Below, one piece after another: positions 18,040 through 28,500 of a stretch of DNA of 64,000 nt. The translations under genes and the position numbers were made by a program. The number at the start of each line of letters is the position of its first letter. The stretch's first letter is position 1. Source of the DNA: Roseibium aestuarii (lineage in GTDB: Bacteria; Pseudomonadota; Alphaproteobacteria; Rhizobiales; Stappiaceae); NCBI RefSeq assembly GCF_008477545.1, contig NZ_VORA01000001.1, forward strand, positions 1,488,001 through 1,552,000, given 5' to 3'. The notes under the pieces are model-generated. The model searched no databases, was not told where the DNA came from, and saw nothing but the letters and a program-made list of their open reading frames with translations.

Positions 18040-19866
18040 ATGTGTGGCATCGTCGGTATTCTGGGACAAACGGAAGTGGCACCGCGTCTGGTGGATGCGC
18101 TGAAGCGGCTGGAATACCGCGGCTATGACTCTGCCGGGGTCGCCGTCCTGATCGACGGCAAGCTGGAGCGCCGCCGCGAGGAAGGCAAGCTGCGCAATCT
18201 GGATGCGGCCCTCGAGCGCTTGCCGCTGGCCGGCACATCCGGGATCGGCCATACCCGCTGGGCCACCCATGGCGGCCCGAGCACCCGCAATGCCCACCCC
18301 CATGTGGCTGGCCGCGTGGCCGTGGTGCACAACGGCATCATCGAGAACTACCTGGAACTGCGCGCGGAGATCGAAACCTTCGGTGCCGTTCCGGAGAGCG
18401 ACACCGACACGGAGATGGTCGCCCATCTGGTCAACCGTCAGCTGGAGCTGGGCAAGACCCCGCGCGAGGCCGTGGCCGAAGTCCTGCCGCGCCTGCACGG
18501 CGCCTTTGCGCTCGCCTTCCTCTTTGCCGGCGAGGAAGACCTCCTGATCGGCGCCCGCAAGGGATCGCCGCTGGCCGTCGGCCACGGGGATGGCGAGATG
18601 TTCTTCGGTTCCGATGCCATCGCGCTGTCGCCCTTTACCGACCGCATTACCTATCTGGAAGAAGGCGACTGGGCGGTCCTCACGCGCAGCTCCGTCGAGA
18701 TCTTCGACGCGGCCAATGCGCCCGTGACCCGCGCGGAGTCCCGCTCCTCAGTGACGGCTGCCCTCATGGACAAGGGCAACTACCGCCACTTCATGGCCAA
18801 GGAAATCCACGAGCAGCCGGAAGTTCTCGGCCACACCCTGAGCCGCTACATTGACTTCGGCGCCCGCAAGGCCGCCGTCCCGGGGATCGAGCATGCCGGC
18901 TTCGACAAGATCAACCGGCTGATCATTTCTGCTTGCGGCACGGCCTATATCGCCGGGCTGGTGGCCAAATACTGGTTCGAGAAATACGCCCGACTGCCGG
19001 TGGAAATCGACGTGGCCTCCGAGTTCCGCTACCGGGAAACCCCGGTCAGCGACGGCGAGTTCGCGCTCTTCATCTCCCAGTCCGGCGAAACCGCCGACAC
19101 GCTGGCCTCCCTGCGCTACTGCAAGGAAAACGGCGCGCGCATCGGTGCCGTCGTCAATGTGCCGGAAAGCACCATCGCCCGTGAGGCCGATGTCGTCTTC
19201 CAGACCATCGCCGGCCCGGAAATCGGCGTGGCCTCCACCAAGGCCTTCACCTGCCAGCTGGCGGTTCTGGCCGTCCTGGCCGTGCAGGCCGGCCGCATTC
19301 GCGGCACGCTGAGCGCCGAACAGGAAGCCTCCCTCATCGGCGCCCTCACGGAAGTTCCGGGCTATGCGGTCCAGGCGCTGAAGCGCGAGGTGGACGTGGA
19401 GCGTCTGTCCCAGTCCCTCGCCAAGGCCTCGAACGCGCTCTATCTCGGACGCGGCACCAACTTCCCGCTTGCGCTCGAAGGGGCGTTGAAGCTGAAGGAA
19501 CTGTCCTACATCCACGCGGAAGGCTATGCGGCCGGTGAGCTGAAGCACGGGCCCATCGCCCTGATCGACGAGAACATGCCGGTCTTCGTCATCGCTCCCC
19601 ATGACAGCATCTATGCCAAGACCGTGTCGAACATGCAGGAAGTGGCCGCCCGCGGCGGTCGCATCGTGCTGATCACCGACGCCAAGGGCGCGGCAGAGAG
19701 CGGTGACACCGCCGGCAACGTGGTCGTCATGCCGGACGTGCCGGAAATCGTCGCGCCGATCATCTATGCCCTGCCGGTGCAGATGATTTCCTATCATACG
19801 GCCGTCTTCATGGGCACGGACGTGGACCAGCCGCGCAATCTTGCCAAGTCGGTGACGGTGGAATGA
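18040..19866 (+). CDS. glmS: Glutamine--fructose-6-phosphate aminotransferase (isomerizing)
   Basis: A 608-residue GlmS, the first committed step of hexosamine synthesis. MCGIVGILG places the N-terminal Cys nucleophile at position 2, followed by the class II glutaminase domain (HTRWATHGGPS, HNGIIENY). Two SIS sugar-isomerase domains follow, with SACGTAYIAGLVAKYW and ISQSGETADTLASLRYCKEN. The conserved C-terminal tail DQPRNLAKSVTVE is intact. Its last four bases overlap the start of the GNAT gene. Confidence 0.98.
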   Translation: MCGIVGILGQTEVAPRLVDALKRLEYRGYDSAGVAVLIDGKLERRREEGKLRNLDAALERLPLAGTSGIGHTRWATHGGPSTRNAHPHVAGRVAVVHNGIIENYLELRAEIETFGAVPESDTDTEMVAHLVNRQLELGKTPREAVAEVLPRLHGAFALAFLFAGEEDLLIGARKGSPLAVGHGDGEMFFGSDAIALSPFTDRITYLEEGDWAVLTRSSVEIFDAANAPVTRAESRSSVTAALMDKGNYRHFMAKEIHEQPEVLGHTLSRYIDFGARKAAVPGIEHAGFDKINRLIISACGTAYIAGLVAKYWFEKYARLPVEIDVASEFRYRETPVSDGEFALFISQSGETADTLASLRYCKENGARIGAVVNVPESTIAREADVVFQTIAGPEIGVASTKAFTCQLAVLAVLAVQAGRIRGTLSAEQEASLIGALTEVPGYAVQALKREVDVERLSQSLAKASNALYLGRGTNFPLALEGALKLKELSYIHAEGYAAGELKHGPIALIDENMPVFVIAPHDSIYAKTVSNMQEVAARGGRIVLITDAKGAAESGDTAGNVVVMPDVPEIVAPIIYALPVQMISYHTAVFMGTDVDQPRNLAKSVTVE

Positions 19867-20342
19867 CCGACAGCTCTGCCGCGAGCTCTGCCGCGCCCGC
19901 CACAGGGGCGTGGCCGGACGGCGTGCGGAAGGTGACGTTTGCGCCCGCGCACCGGGACGGGGTCAAGGCCCTGTGGGAGGCCTGCGGCCTGGTTCGCCCG
20001 TGGAACGACCCGGACAAGGACATCGACCGGAAGCTGACCGACACCCAGGGGCGCTTCTGGCTGCTGCTGAGTGGCGAGACCGTCGTGGGCTCGGTCATGG
20101 TCGGCTACGATGGGCACCGTGGCTCCATCTACTATCTCGCCATCGATCCGGCCTGTCAGGGGCAGGGCCTCGGCCGGCACCTCATGGCCGACTGCGAGGC
20201 CTTTCTGTTCGACCTCGGCTGCCCGAAGGTCAATCTCATGGTGCGCCGGGGCAACGAGAAGGTCGTCGGCTTCTATGAGGATCAGGGCTTTTCGGAAGAT
20301 CAGGCGATGGTCCTCGGCAAGCGGCTCATTCCGGACATTTGA
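19863..20342 (+). CDS. GNAT-family acetyltransferase (YpeA-like)
   Basis: A 159-residue GNAT-fold protein. The acetyl-CoA loop is visible in YYLAIDPACQGQGLGRHLM (Q/R-x-x-G-x-G/A pattern), and C-terminal strands read KVNLMVRRGNEKVVGFYEDQ. LVRPWNDPDKDIDRKL near residue 45 is typical of the YpeA subgroup. The start overlaps the glmS stop (ATGA), so it is translationally coupled, although a direct role in hexosamine metabolism is not established. The substrate is unknown. Its stop codon is the beginning of a 14-bp tandem repeat. Confidence 0.88.
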   Translation: MTDSSAASSAAPATGAWPDGVRKVTFAPAHRDGVKALWEACGLVRPWNDPDKDIDRKLTDTQGRFWLLLSGETVVGSVMVGYDGHRGSIYYLAIDPACQGQGLGRHLMADCEAFLFDLGCPKVNLMVRRGNEKVVGFYEDQGFSEDQAMVLGKRLIPDI

Positions 20343-20386
20343 GGCCCGACATCTGAGGCCAGACATGTGAGGCCCGATAGGTGAGG
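20334..20386. repeat. 14-bp tandem repeat starting at the GNAT gene stop
   Basis: Units TGAGGCCCGACATC, TGAGGCCAGACATG, TGAGGCCCGATAGG and a partial TGAGG begin at 20340, 20354, 20368 and 20382; GACATT before the first unit is also part of the pattern. Because 14 is not a multiple of 3, the TGA triplets fall in all three frames. Confidence 0.75.
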
Positions 20387-20421
20387 TGAAGCGCGCCCGC
20401 CGGCGAGATCCGCTCTTCCCC

Positions 20422-20790
20422 TCAGCCGGCCGGATGGGACGGACGCGACAGCACATATCCGGCGCAGGCGGCAATCACGCCCGCGGCGACAAGCGCCCAC
20501 AGGGCCCGCGGCTGGCTGCCGAAATAGAAGACCCCGTAACCCAGCGCCATGCCGCCCACCGCCATCATCTTGGCCTTCGGGGGGATCACCCCGTTTTCGC
20601 GCCAGGCGACCACCATCGGTCCGAAGCGCGGATGGTCGAGAATGCGCGCCTCCAGCTCCGGCGAGGAGCGCGCGAAACAGGCGGCCGCGAGAATGAAGAA
20701 GATCGTCGTTGGCAACAGGGGCAATATCGCGCCCAGAATGCCGAGCCCGACACAGGCCACGCCCAATGCCTTGAATGTTGTGCGCCGCAC
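20422..20790 (-). CDS. DUF454 / YbaN-family inner-membrane protein
   Basis: A 122-residue membrane protein with three hydrophobic segments ([20 protein letters not shown], then around [17 protein letters not shown] and [18 protein letters not shown]). The DUF454 hallmark is [20 protein letters not shown] followed by [18 protein letters not shown] 20790 is chosen because GGAGG sits 7 bases upstream; an ATG at 20835 would add 15 residues and lacks such a site. The family is widespread and of unknown function. It is convergent with the GNAT gene and divergent from the DUF502 gene. Confidence 0.85.
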   Translation of the reverse strand: MRRTTFKALGVACVGLGILGAILPLLPTTIFFILAAACFARSSPELEARILDHPRFGPMVVAWRENGVIPPKAKMMAVGGMALGYGVFYFGSQPRALWALVAAGVIAACAGYVLSRPSHPAG

Positions 20791-20979
20791 GCACCTGCCT
20801 CCAGAACACGCAAGCGGACGCGGGAGGGCGCCCAAAATTAATCCGTTCAGGCCTGTTCGAAACCTGATAGGAACTCCTATCTATAGGACTTGTTCGTCAA
20901 AAGCGAACCCCCGCACCGGCAAATGAAGCCGGAGCGGCAATGTGGCAGGCTCACAGGAAGGCCTTCGGACCCGATCACC

Positions 20980-21720
20980 ATGCGCAAAGACCCCGCCGCC
21001 GATCCGGCAGCTCCCGTTCCCCACAAGACCCGCTTCGCGACGCGGCTCCGCAACTATTTCCTGACCGGCCTCGTGATTGCCGGCCCCATCGGCATCACCC
21101 TCTGGCTCACCTGGACCTTCATCCAGTGGGTCGATGGCTGGGTCAAGCCGATCATTCCGCACACCTACAATCCGGACACCTATCTGCCGTTCCCGGTGCC
21201 GGGCTTCGGTCTGGTGACGGCCATCGTGCTGCTCACCATCATCGGGTTCCTCGCCGCCAACTTCCTCGGCCGCTCCATGCTGTCCTTCGGCGAGCGGCTG
21301 GTGAACCGCATGCCCCTGGTGCGCAATCTCTACAGCGGCCTCAAGCAGATCTTCGAGACGGTGCTGAACGAGCGTGGAAGCTCCTTCTCCAAGGCCGCCC
21401 TCATCCAGTATCCCCGTCCGGGTCTGTGGGCGATCGTCTTCATTTCCACCGAGACCAAGGGCGAGATCGCCCGCAAGCTGCGCGACAAGGCCGACACGGT
21501 CTCCGTCTTCCTGCCCACCACGCCGAACCCGACCTCCGGCTTCCTGCTTTTCGTGCCCAAGTCGGAAGTGATGGAACTGACCATGACGGTGGAAGACGCC
21601 GCCAAGCTGATCATTTCCGCCGGTCTGGTGAACCCGTCCTATCCGGAAGCGCTGGAAGACTTCATCGAGGATCCCAAGAAGCGCGCCACTCACACCGCCC
21701 GCCAGCCGGAAGAGGCGTAA
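20980..21720 (+). CDS. DUF502-family membrane protein
   Basis: A 246-residue protein with two N-terminal membrane segments: about 25-50 (FLTGLVIAGPIGITLWLTWT) and about 75-95 (GLVTAIVLLTIIGFLAANFL). The DUF502 signatures follow: GERLVNRMPLVRNLYSGLKQ, YPRPGLWAIVFIS and FLPTTPNPTSGFLLFVP. ATG 20980 fits the family's N-terminus; upstream in-frame ATGs add residues lacking family character. DUF502 genes often precede recG in alphaproteobacteria, as here, although recG is on the opposite strand. Molecular function is unknown. Confidence 0.9.
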   Translation: MRKDPAADPAAPVPHKTRFATRLRNYFLTGLVIAGPIGITLWLTWTFIQWVDGWVKPIIPHTYNPDTYLPFPVPGFGLVTAIVLLTIIGFLAANFLGRSMLSFGERLVNRMPLVRNLYSGLKQIFETVLNERGSSFSKAALIQYPRPGLWAIVFISTETKGEIARKLRDKADTVSVFLPTTPNPTSGFLLFVPKSEVMELTMTVEDAAKLIISAGLVNPSYPEALEDFIEDPKKRATHTARQPEEA

Positions 21721-21978
21721 CAGGGCCGAGCGGAAGCGGCTTCTCGGCGTCGTCTCTGTGTCGGTTGTCATCCTCGACCTGATCGGGGATCCAGCCTTCG
21801 AGATGCATGGCAACATGGGGCAGGGCTGGCTCACCGACCCCGGATCTCCGCTGCGCTGCGTCCGGGGTGACGACGGAGGGCGAGGTGAAGGGTCGGTGCC
21901 GGTGGCATCCGGCGGTCATGCGCTCGAACAGCTTCTGGCCTCCGCCCGGCTACGCCCCTCGACACGTCCGATCCCCAC

Positions 21979-22105
21979 CATCGTCATCCCGGCCTTGAGC
22001 CGGGATCGGTGAGCCACCGAGCTCGAGCAGGGCACGGCGGGCATGCTCCGTCCCCAGCCTGAGCCTCACCTCCGGGTCATCCTCGGCTCTGTGCCGAGGA
22101 TCCAG
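21979..22105. repeat. 127-bp repeat, copy 1
   Basis: Aligns without gaps to 22395-22521 (offset 416). It includes TCATCCCGGCCTTGAGCCGG, GGTGAGCCACCG and the palindrome CCTCGG-CTCTGTG-CCGAGG. Confidence 0.75.
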
Positions 22106-22394
22106 CCTTCGAGCTGCATGACTGGAGGCTCGGGACAAGCCCGAGCATGACGGCGGAGAGGACGAGGGCTGAATGTCCGAGGCAGACGCCCGCTCCCGCA
22201 CATGCTCTTCCGCGCGCGCCCTGCCGTCCTGGCTTTCGAAGCATCGCTCTTCTCTCCGTGCCGTCCCGGCCCTGAGCCGGGACCCAGTCTTCTCTCGAAG
22301 ATCCATGTGCGCGTCGGTTTCGAGGTCCCGGATCTCCGCTTGCGCTGCGTCCGGGACGGCGGATAGGTCGGTGCGGAAGCGTTCTTTGGCTCTC

Positions 22395-22521
22395 CATCGT
22401 CATCCCGCCCTTGAGCCGGGATCGGTGAGCCACCGCGCCCGCGCAGGGCACGGCGGGCATTACCCGGCCCCAGCCTGAGCCTCACCTCCCGGTCATCCTC
22501 GGCCCTGTGCCGAGGATCCAG
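22395..22521. repeat. 127-bp repeat, copy 2
   Basis: Second copy, followed by a GGCAACATGGGGCAG module that also occurs at about 21810, so the duplication is part of a larger mosaic. Confidence 0.75.
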
Positions 22522-22665
22522 TCTCTTCGAGCGTCATGGCAACATGGGGCAGCGCTGGCTCACCGGCCCCGGATCTCCGCTGCGCCCTCGTCCGGGGGGG
22601 GGCGATGGAGGGGCGGGGGGAATGGGCTGCGTCTTGGGGCGGCGAAGGCTCTCCCGCTTCACGCC

Positions 22666-24768
22666 TTACCCCGCCCGCAGCAGGCGGATGGCTTCGTCGC
22701 GGGCGAAGAGATAGAGCAGGCATCTGAGCGCCTGGCCCCGGTCGGACTGGAGCTCCGGGTCCCGCTCGAGAATGAGACGGGCATCGTCCCGGGCGACCTC
22801 CATGAGATCTGCGTGGTCCTCCACATTGGCAATGCGGAAGCCGGGCGTGCCGGACTGGCGCGTGCCCAGGATCTCGCCGCCACCGCGCAGGCGCAGGTCT
22901 TCCTCCGCGATCAGGAACCCGTCGTTGGTCTGGCGCATGATGTTGAGCCGCGCGCCGGCCGTCTCGCCCAGCGGTCCCTTGTAGAGCAGCACGCAGGAGG
23001 AGGGCTTTTCGCCACGCCCGACCCGCCCGCGCAGCTGGTGCAGCTGGGCCAGGCCGAAGCGTTCCGCATGTTCGATGACGATGATGGTCGCATCCGGCAC
23101 GTCCACGCCCACCTCGATCACGGTGGTGGCGACGAGCGCCCGGGTCCGGCCCTCCTTGAAGTCCTGCATGGCCGCGTCCTTCTCGTCGGCGCTCATGCGC
23201 CCATGGACGAGGGAGATGCGCTGGCGCAGGGCCTGTTCCAGCACCCGGTGCCGGTCTTCCACGGCCGCAAGATCGATCTTCTCGCTCTCCTCCACCAGCG
23301 GGCAGACCCAATAGACCTTCTGACCCTCGGCGATGGCGGCGCGGATGCGGGAGATGATCTCGTCCAGCCGGTCCAGCGACACGGAGACGGTGGTCACCGG
23401 CTTTCGGCCCGCGGGCTTGTCTGTGAGGCGCGACACGTCCATGTCGCCGAAGGACGACAGCAGCAGGGTGCGGGGAATGGGAGTGGCCGTCATCACCAGC
23501 ACGTCCACGCCGCGCCCCTTGGCGGAGAGCGCGAGACGCTGGTGCACGCCGAAGCGATGCTGTTCGTCCACCACAACGAGTGCGAGATCCTTGAAGGTGA
23601 CCGAGCCCTGGAAGAGCGCATGGGTGCCCACCAGAATATCGATCTCTCCCGCATCCAGCCTTTCCTGGGTGAGACGGCGCTCTCGGGTCGTGTCCTTGCC
23701 TGTCATCAGCGCCAGCCGCAGGCCGACCTTTTCGCAGATCGGTCCCATGGAGGCGAAGTGCTGGCGGGCGAGGATCTCCGTCGGGGCCATCAGCGCGGCC
23801 TGACCGCCGGCTTCCACCGCCTGGGCCATGGCCGCCAGGGCGACAACCGTCTTGCCCGCGCCCACGTCCCCCTGCAACAGGCGCAGCATGCGCACCGGCT
23901 CGGCCAGATCCCCGTTGATCTCGGCAATGGCGGTCTGCTGCGAGCCGGTGAGTGTATAGGGGAGGGCCGCGATCACGTCCCTCTGGAGCCTGCCGGAGGG
24001 CCTGCGGGCAATGCCGCCCAGCTTGCGCATGGACGCGCGCACAAGGGCCAGCGCCAGCTGCGAGGCAAGCAGCTCGTCATAGGCGACGCGGGCCAGCGCC
24101 GGAGAGGCGGGAGACAGGTCCTCCTGCTCCTGCGGATGGTGCAAGGTCGTGAGCGACGCGGTGAAGTCGGGCCACAGGTTCTGGGACTGGTGCGCCTCAT
24201 CCAGCCACTCCGGCAGATGGGGAATGCGCTCCAGCGCCGTGCCGATGGCCTTCTGCAGGGTCTTGGGCGAGAGACCGGCAGTCAGCGGATAGACCGGCTC
24301 GAGTGCGGGCAGGGTTTCCGCCTCTTCCGGCGAGACGACGTAATCCGGATGCACCATCTGCGGCCGGTCGTTGAACCACTCCACCTTGCCGGAGACGATG
24401 CGCCGTTCCCCTTCCGGGAACATCTTCATCAGCCAGTCGCGGCGCGGATGGAAGAAGACGAAGGCAATCGACCCGGTGTCGTCGAAGGCCGTGATTCGAT
24501 AGGGCGCCTTGGAGCCGCGCGGCGGGGCCTGATGCCGGTCGATGGTCACATCCAGGGTGACGATCTGGCCGCTTTCCGAATAGGCGATGCCCGGCCGGTG
24601 ACGTCGGTCGATGAGCCCGCTCGGGATATGGAACAGAAGATCCGCCACGGTCGCCTCCCGGTCGGGAGAGCTTCCGAGGAACTCGGTCAGAAGCTGGGCG
24701 ATCTTCGGCCCCACCCCTTGCAGGGTGGATACGGGCGCAAACAGCGGATCAAGCAGGGGAGGACGCAT
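22666..24768 (-). CDS. recG: ATP-dependent DNA helicase RecG
   Basis: A 700-residue RecG, which remodels stalled replication forks and Holliday junctions. Start ATG 24768 gives MRPPLLDPLFAPVSTLQGVG, the usual N-terminus; the frame stays open upstream to about 25146 but that part is the antisense of sdhE. Visible are the wedge/OB domain (DLLFHIPSGLIDRRHRPGI), Walker A LLQGDVGAGKTVVALAAM, the DEQH box VVVDEQHRFGVHQR and motif VI QLRGRVGRG. It is divergent from sdhE, with about 250 bp between. Confidence 0.97.
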   Translation of the reverse strand: MRPPLLDPLFAPVSTLQGVGPKIAQLLTEFLGSSPDREATVADLLFHIPSGLIDRRHRPGIAYSESGQIVTLDVTIDRHQAPPRGSKAPYRITAFDDTGSIAFVFFHPRRDWLMKMFPEGERRIVSGKVEWFNDRPQMVHPDYVVSPEEAETLPALEPVYPLTAGLSPKTLQKAIGTALERIPHLPEWLDEAHQSQNLWPDFTASLTTLHHPQEQEDLSPASPALARVAYDELLASQLALALVRASMRKLGGIARRPSGRLQRDVIAALPYTLTGSQQTAIAEINGDLAEPVRMLRLLQGDVGAGKTVVALAAMAQAVEAGGQAALMAPTEILARQHFASMGPICEKVGLRLALMTGKDTTRERRLTQERLDAGEIDILVGTHALFQGSVTFKDLALVVVDEQHRFGVHQRLALSAKGRGVDVLVMTATPIPRTLLLSSFGDMDVSRLTDKPAGRKPVTTVSVSLDRLDEIISRIRAAIAEGQKVYWVCPLVEESEKIDLAAVEDRHRVLEQALRQRISLVHGRMSADEKDAAMQDFKEGRTRALVATTVIEVGVDVPDATIIVIEHAERFGLAQLHQLRGRVGRGEKPSSCVLLYKGPLGETAGARLNIMRQTNDGFLIAEEDLRLRGGGEILGTRQSGTPGFRIANVEDHADLMEVARDDARLILERDPELQSDRGQALRCLLYLFARDEAIRLLRAG

Positions 24769-24916
24769 GGGCGGAACGGTCAGCGCGGCTGGACTGCGGG
24801 GCAGGGGCGCGATCACCCCCGTCGGAAACTCGTGTCTGGGGAAGTTTTCGCATGGCCCGGCAGATGTACGCAATATGTTCTCATCGCCCTGCGGCAAAAA
24901 CCTGCGCATTGCGGCG

Positions 24917-24945
24917 CTGACTTTTCCGTTCCCGCTCGCTATATA
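24917..24945 (+). promoter_or_regulatory. Putative sigma70 promoter for sdhE
   Basis: CTGACT (24917-24922), 17-bp spacer, TATATA (24940-24945). The -10 matches well, and the element lies about 75 bp before the start codon in an otherwise GC-rich divergent gap. Confidence 0.5.
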
Positions 24946-25021
24946 GCCTCCAGTCCACGCGTCGCCGCCGCAGCAGGTTCGCCGCAACCGCGCGACCCCG
25001 GCCAGCCAATCGAGAGTTTCC

Positions 25022-25339
25022 ATGACCCAAGACACCGACACCCTTGCCGCAGACCGCGATCCGCGCCTGAAGCGCATTCTCTTCCGCTGCTGGCACAGGG
25101 GGATGAAGGAGATGGACCTGCTCCTTGGCGGGTTCGTGGATGCCAAGATCGACGAGCTGACCGAGGAGGAACTGGTGGAGCTGGAGCATCTGCTGACCGC
25201 CCATGATCAGGATCTCTATTCCTGGATGAGCGGGCGCAAGCCCCTGCCGCAGGAGTGGGACGGCCCGCTCTATCGCCGCATCATCGCCTATCACGAGGAC
25301 GAAATCGCCCGCCTGCGGGCCGGCCGTCCGGCCATCTGA
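25022..25339 (+). CDS. sdhE: FAD assembly factor SdhE (DUF339)
   Basis: A 105-residue cytoplasmic protein of the SdhE/Sdh5 family, which promotes covalent flavinylation of succinate dehydrogenase subunit A. The invariant motif is visible in RCWHRGMKEMD (RGxxE, about residues 29-35), followed by the helical bundle and an acidic ELTEEELVELEHLL. The length is usual for alphaproteobacteria. The order recG-sdhE-mfd is conserved in this class and supports the call. Confidence 0.94.
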   Translation: MTQDTDTLAADRDPRLKRILFRCWHRGMKEMDLLLGGFVDAKIDELTEEELVELEHLLTAHDQDLYSWMSGRKPLPQEWDGPLYRRIIAYHEDEIARLRAGRPAI

Positions 25340-25420
25340 GGAAACGTTCTCTTTTTGTTCTTGGTGTTCCGTGCCTAGGAACCCATCATCCCGGCAGGCT
25401 TTCTGTCAGGGGGCCAATGC

Positions 25421-25442
25421 TCCGGGAGTTGACGCTCCCGGA
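25421..25442 (+). other. Hairpin in the mfd leader
   Basis: TCCGGGAG / CTCCCGGA, 8-bp perfect stem with a 6-base loop, about 65 bp before the mfd start; no T-run follows, so it is not a clear terminator. Confidence 0.35.
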
Positions 25443-25507
25443 CCCGTCCTGATCGAAGCCTGCCCGCGCAAGCCAACTGTCCGTTCCAGACCGTCAAGGA
25501 AAAGCCC

Positions 25508-28500
25508 GTGTTCGAAAGCCTGCTGACCGCCCAGGCCAACCTGACCCTCGCCAGCGTCCCCGACGGGGCAGAGGCCTATGCCATTGCCCGTCTGCTTGCC
25601 GAGAGCAAGGCCAAGGGACTGGCTATGGTCTTCATGGCCCGCGATGCGACCCGCATGCAGATGATCACCGAGGCGCTGTCCTTCTTCGCGCCAGAGGCCG
25701 ATGTGCTGCAGCTGCCTGCCTGGGACTGTCTGCCCTATGACCGGGTGTCTCCGAATACCGCCATTTCCGCCCGCCGTCTCATGGCGCTGGGCGCGCTGGC
25801 CCGCGGATTGCCGGAAACCCGGCCGACGGTGCTCCTCACCACGGTCAATGCGGCGGTCCAGCGGGTGCCGGAACGGGCTTGGATGGCCGGGCAGACCTTC
25901 TCGCTCGCTCCGGGCAACCGGGTGGAAATGAGCGGCATCTCCGGCTGGCTGGAGCTCAATGGCTTTTCCCGGACGCCGACGGTGCGCGAGACGGGTGAAT
26001 ATGCAGTTCGCGGGGGGATCGTGGATCTCTATGCGCCGGGCTCCGAGGAACCGGTGCGCCTCGACTTCTTCGGCGACACGCTGGAATCGATCCGCTCCTT
26101 CGATCCCGAAACCCAGCGCACCCTGAAACAGCTCAAGCGGCTCGATCTGGCGCCCATGTCGGAGCTGACCCTGGGCGAAGAGGCGATTTCCCGCTTCCGC
26201 CGCGGCTATCTGGCAGCCTTCGGCGCTGCAACCCGCGACGACATTCTCTACCAGTCTATCTCCGAAGGCCGACGTTATGCCGGCATGGAACACTGGCTGC
26301 CGCTCTTCCATGAGCGGCTGGAGACCCTCTTCGACTATGTGGGCGACGCGCCTGTGGTCCTCGACACCCGCACCATGGATGCGGTGCACGAGCGCCTCGA
26401 ACAGGTCAACGAGCATTTCACCGCCCGTCAGGAGGCCCGCGAGAGCGGCTCCGCCAAGGGGACCGTGCCCTACAATCCGCTTCAGCCCGACCGGCTCTAT
26501 GTGACCGAGACCGAGTGGAAGGCCATGATCGCGGACCGCGCCAGCGCGACGCTGGATCCCTTCACGCCGCCACCGGGGTCGGGAAAGCAGGTGGTGTCGC
26601 TGGAAGGCCGGCAGGGCCGCTCCTTTGCCGCCGAACGCGCGGCCGGCGACGTGAACATCTTCGACGCGCTCGTCACCCACGTGAAGGACCTCAAGAAGGC
26701 CGGCCGCAAGCCGATCCTGGCCTGCTGGTCAGAAGGCTCCCGCGATCGCCTTGCCCAGATCCTCGACGATCACGGTCTGGGCTCTGCCGCCCCGGTCGCG
26801 ACGCTCGCCGAAGCGGAAACCCTGCCGAAGGGAACGACCGCACTTGCCGTCATCGGTATCGAGCACGGCTTCGAGCTGAAAGACATCGCCTTCATCGGCG
26901 AACAGGACATTCTCGGCGATCGGCTGGTGCGCAAGTCGCGCAAGAAGGCCAAGGGCGCCAATGTCATCACCGAGGCGACCGGCCTGTCGGAAGGCGATCT
27001 GGTCGTTCACGTGGACCACGGCATCGGCCGCTTCGTCGGCCTGAAGACCGTGGAGGCGCTGGGCGCGCCCCATGACTGTCTCGAGCTGCAATATCAGGGC
27101 GGTGACCGGCTCTATCTGCCGGTCGAAAACATCGAGCTCCTGTCCCGCTACGGCTCGGAGGACACGGAAGCCCAGCTCGACAAGCTCGGCGGCGGCGCCT
27201 GGCAGGCCCGCAAGGCCAAGCTGAAGAAGCGGATCCTCGAGATCGCTGACGGACTGATCAAGACCGCCGCCCAGCGCGCCCTGAAGACCGCCCCCGTGGT
27301 GGAAACCCCGGAAGGGGTCTACGAGGAGTTCGCCTCCCGCTTCCCCTATGACGAGACCGACGATCAGCTCAATGCCATCGACCAGGTCTTCGGCGATCTC
27401 TCCTCCGGCCGCCCCATGGACCGGCTCGTCTGCGGCGACGTCGGTTTCGGCAAGACGGAAGTGGCGCTGCGTGCGGCCTTCGTGGCCGCCATGTCCGGCC
27501 GCCAGGTGGCCGTTGTCGTGCCCACGACGCTTCTCTCGCGCCAGCATTTCCGCACCTTCTCCGAGCGCTTCCACGGCCTGCCGATCAATGTCGCCCATGC
27601 CTCGCGTCTGGTGCCGACCAGGCAGTTGACCCAGACCAAGAAGGGCATTGCCGACGGCACGGTGGACATCGTGGTCGGCACCCATGCGCTGCTTGGAAAG
27701 GGCGTCGAGTTCAAGGATCTCGGGCTCCTGATCATCGACGAGGAGCAGCATTTCGGGGTGAAGCACAAGGAACGGCTGAAGGAACTGAAGTCGGACGTTC
27801 ACGTCCTGACGCTTTCCGCGACGCCGATCCCGCGTACGCTGCAATTGGCCTTGACCGGCGTGCGCGAGCTCTCGCTCATCGCCACCCCGCCGGTGGATCG
27901 CCTTGCCGTGCGCACCTTCGTCTCGCCCTTTGATCCAATCGTCGTGCGCGAGGCGCTTTTGCGCGAACATTACCGCGGCGGCCAGAGCTTTTATGTCTGT
28001 CCGCGCCTGGCCGATCTCGCCGACATCCGCCAGTTCCTGGAAGACAGCGTGCCGGAACTGAAGGTCGCGATCGCTCACGGCCAGATGCCGCCGAGCGAGC
28101 TGGAGGACGTGATGAATGCCTTCTATGAGGGCAAGTTTAACGTGCTTCTGTCGACCACCATCGTGGAAAGCGGGCTCGACATTCCGACCGCCAACACCCT
28201 GATCGTGCACCGGGCCGACATGTTCGGCCTGGCCCAGCTCTATCAGCTGCGCGGCCGCGTCGGCCGTTCCAAGACCCGCGCCTATGCGCTCTTCACGGTG
28301 CCTGCCACCAAGACCCTGACCGCACCGGCGGAACGCCGCCTCAAGGTGCTGCAGTCGCTTGAGACCCTGGGGGCGGGCTTCCAGCTGGCAAGCCACGATC
28401 TGGACATTCGCGGCGCGGGCAACCTGCTCGGCGAGGAACAGTCAGGTCATGTGAAGGAAGTGGGCTTCGAACTTTACCAGCAGATGCTGGAAGAGGCGGT

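Larger units (their letters stand above)
21721..22665. repeat. Mosaic intergenic repeat region between DUF502 and recG
   Basis: A 945-bp convergent gap with no credible gene. It contains a 127-bp duplication (21979-22105 and 22395-22521), two copies of a CTGGCTCACC...CCCCGGATCTCCGCTGCGC module (about 21828-21860 and 22557-22595), and an inverted copy (about 22236-22373) of the element found at 8235-8372. Modules such as TCATCCCGGCCTTGAGCCGG and GGTCATCCTCGG...CCGAGGATCCAG are individually palindromic. Confidence 0.8.

Noticed and set aside
24769..25146. N-terminal extension of RecG
   Set aside because: It is antisense to sdhE, and the internal ATG 24768 gives the conventional RecG start and length.
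22507..25206. An 899-residue plus-strand frame across recG
   Set aside because: Antisense frame of recG; composition is His/Gln/Gly-rich without any domain and it overlaps sdhE.
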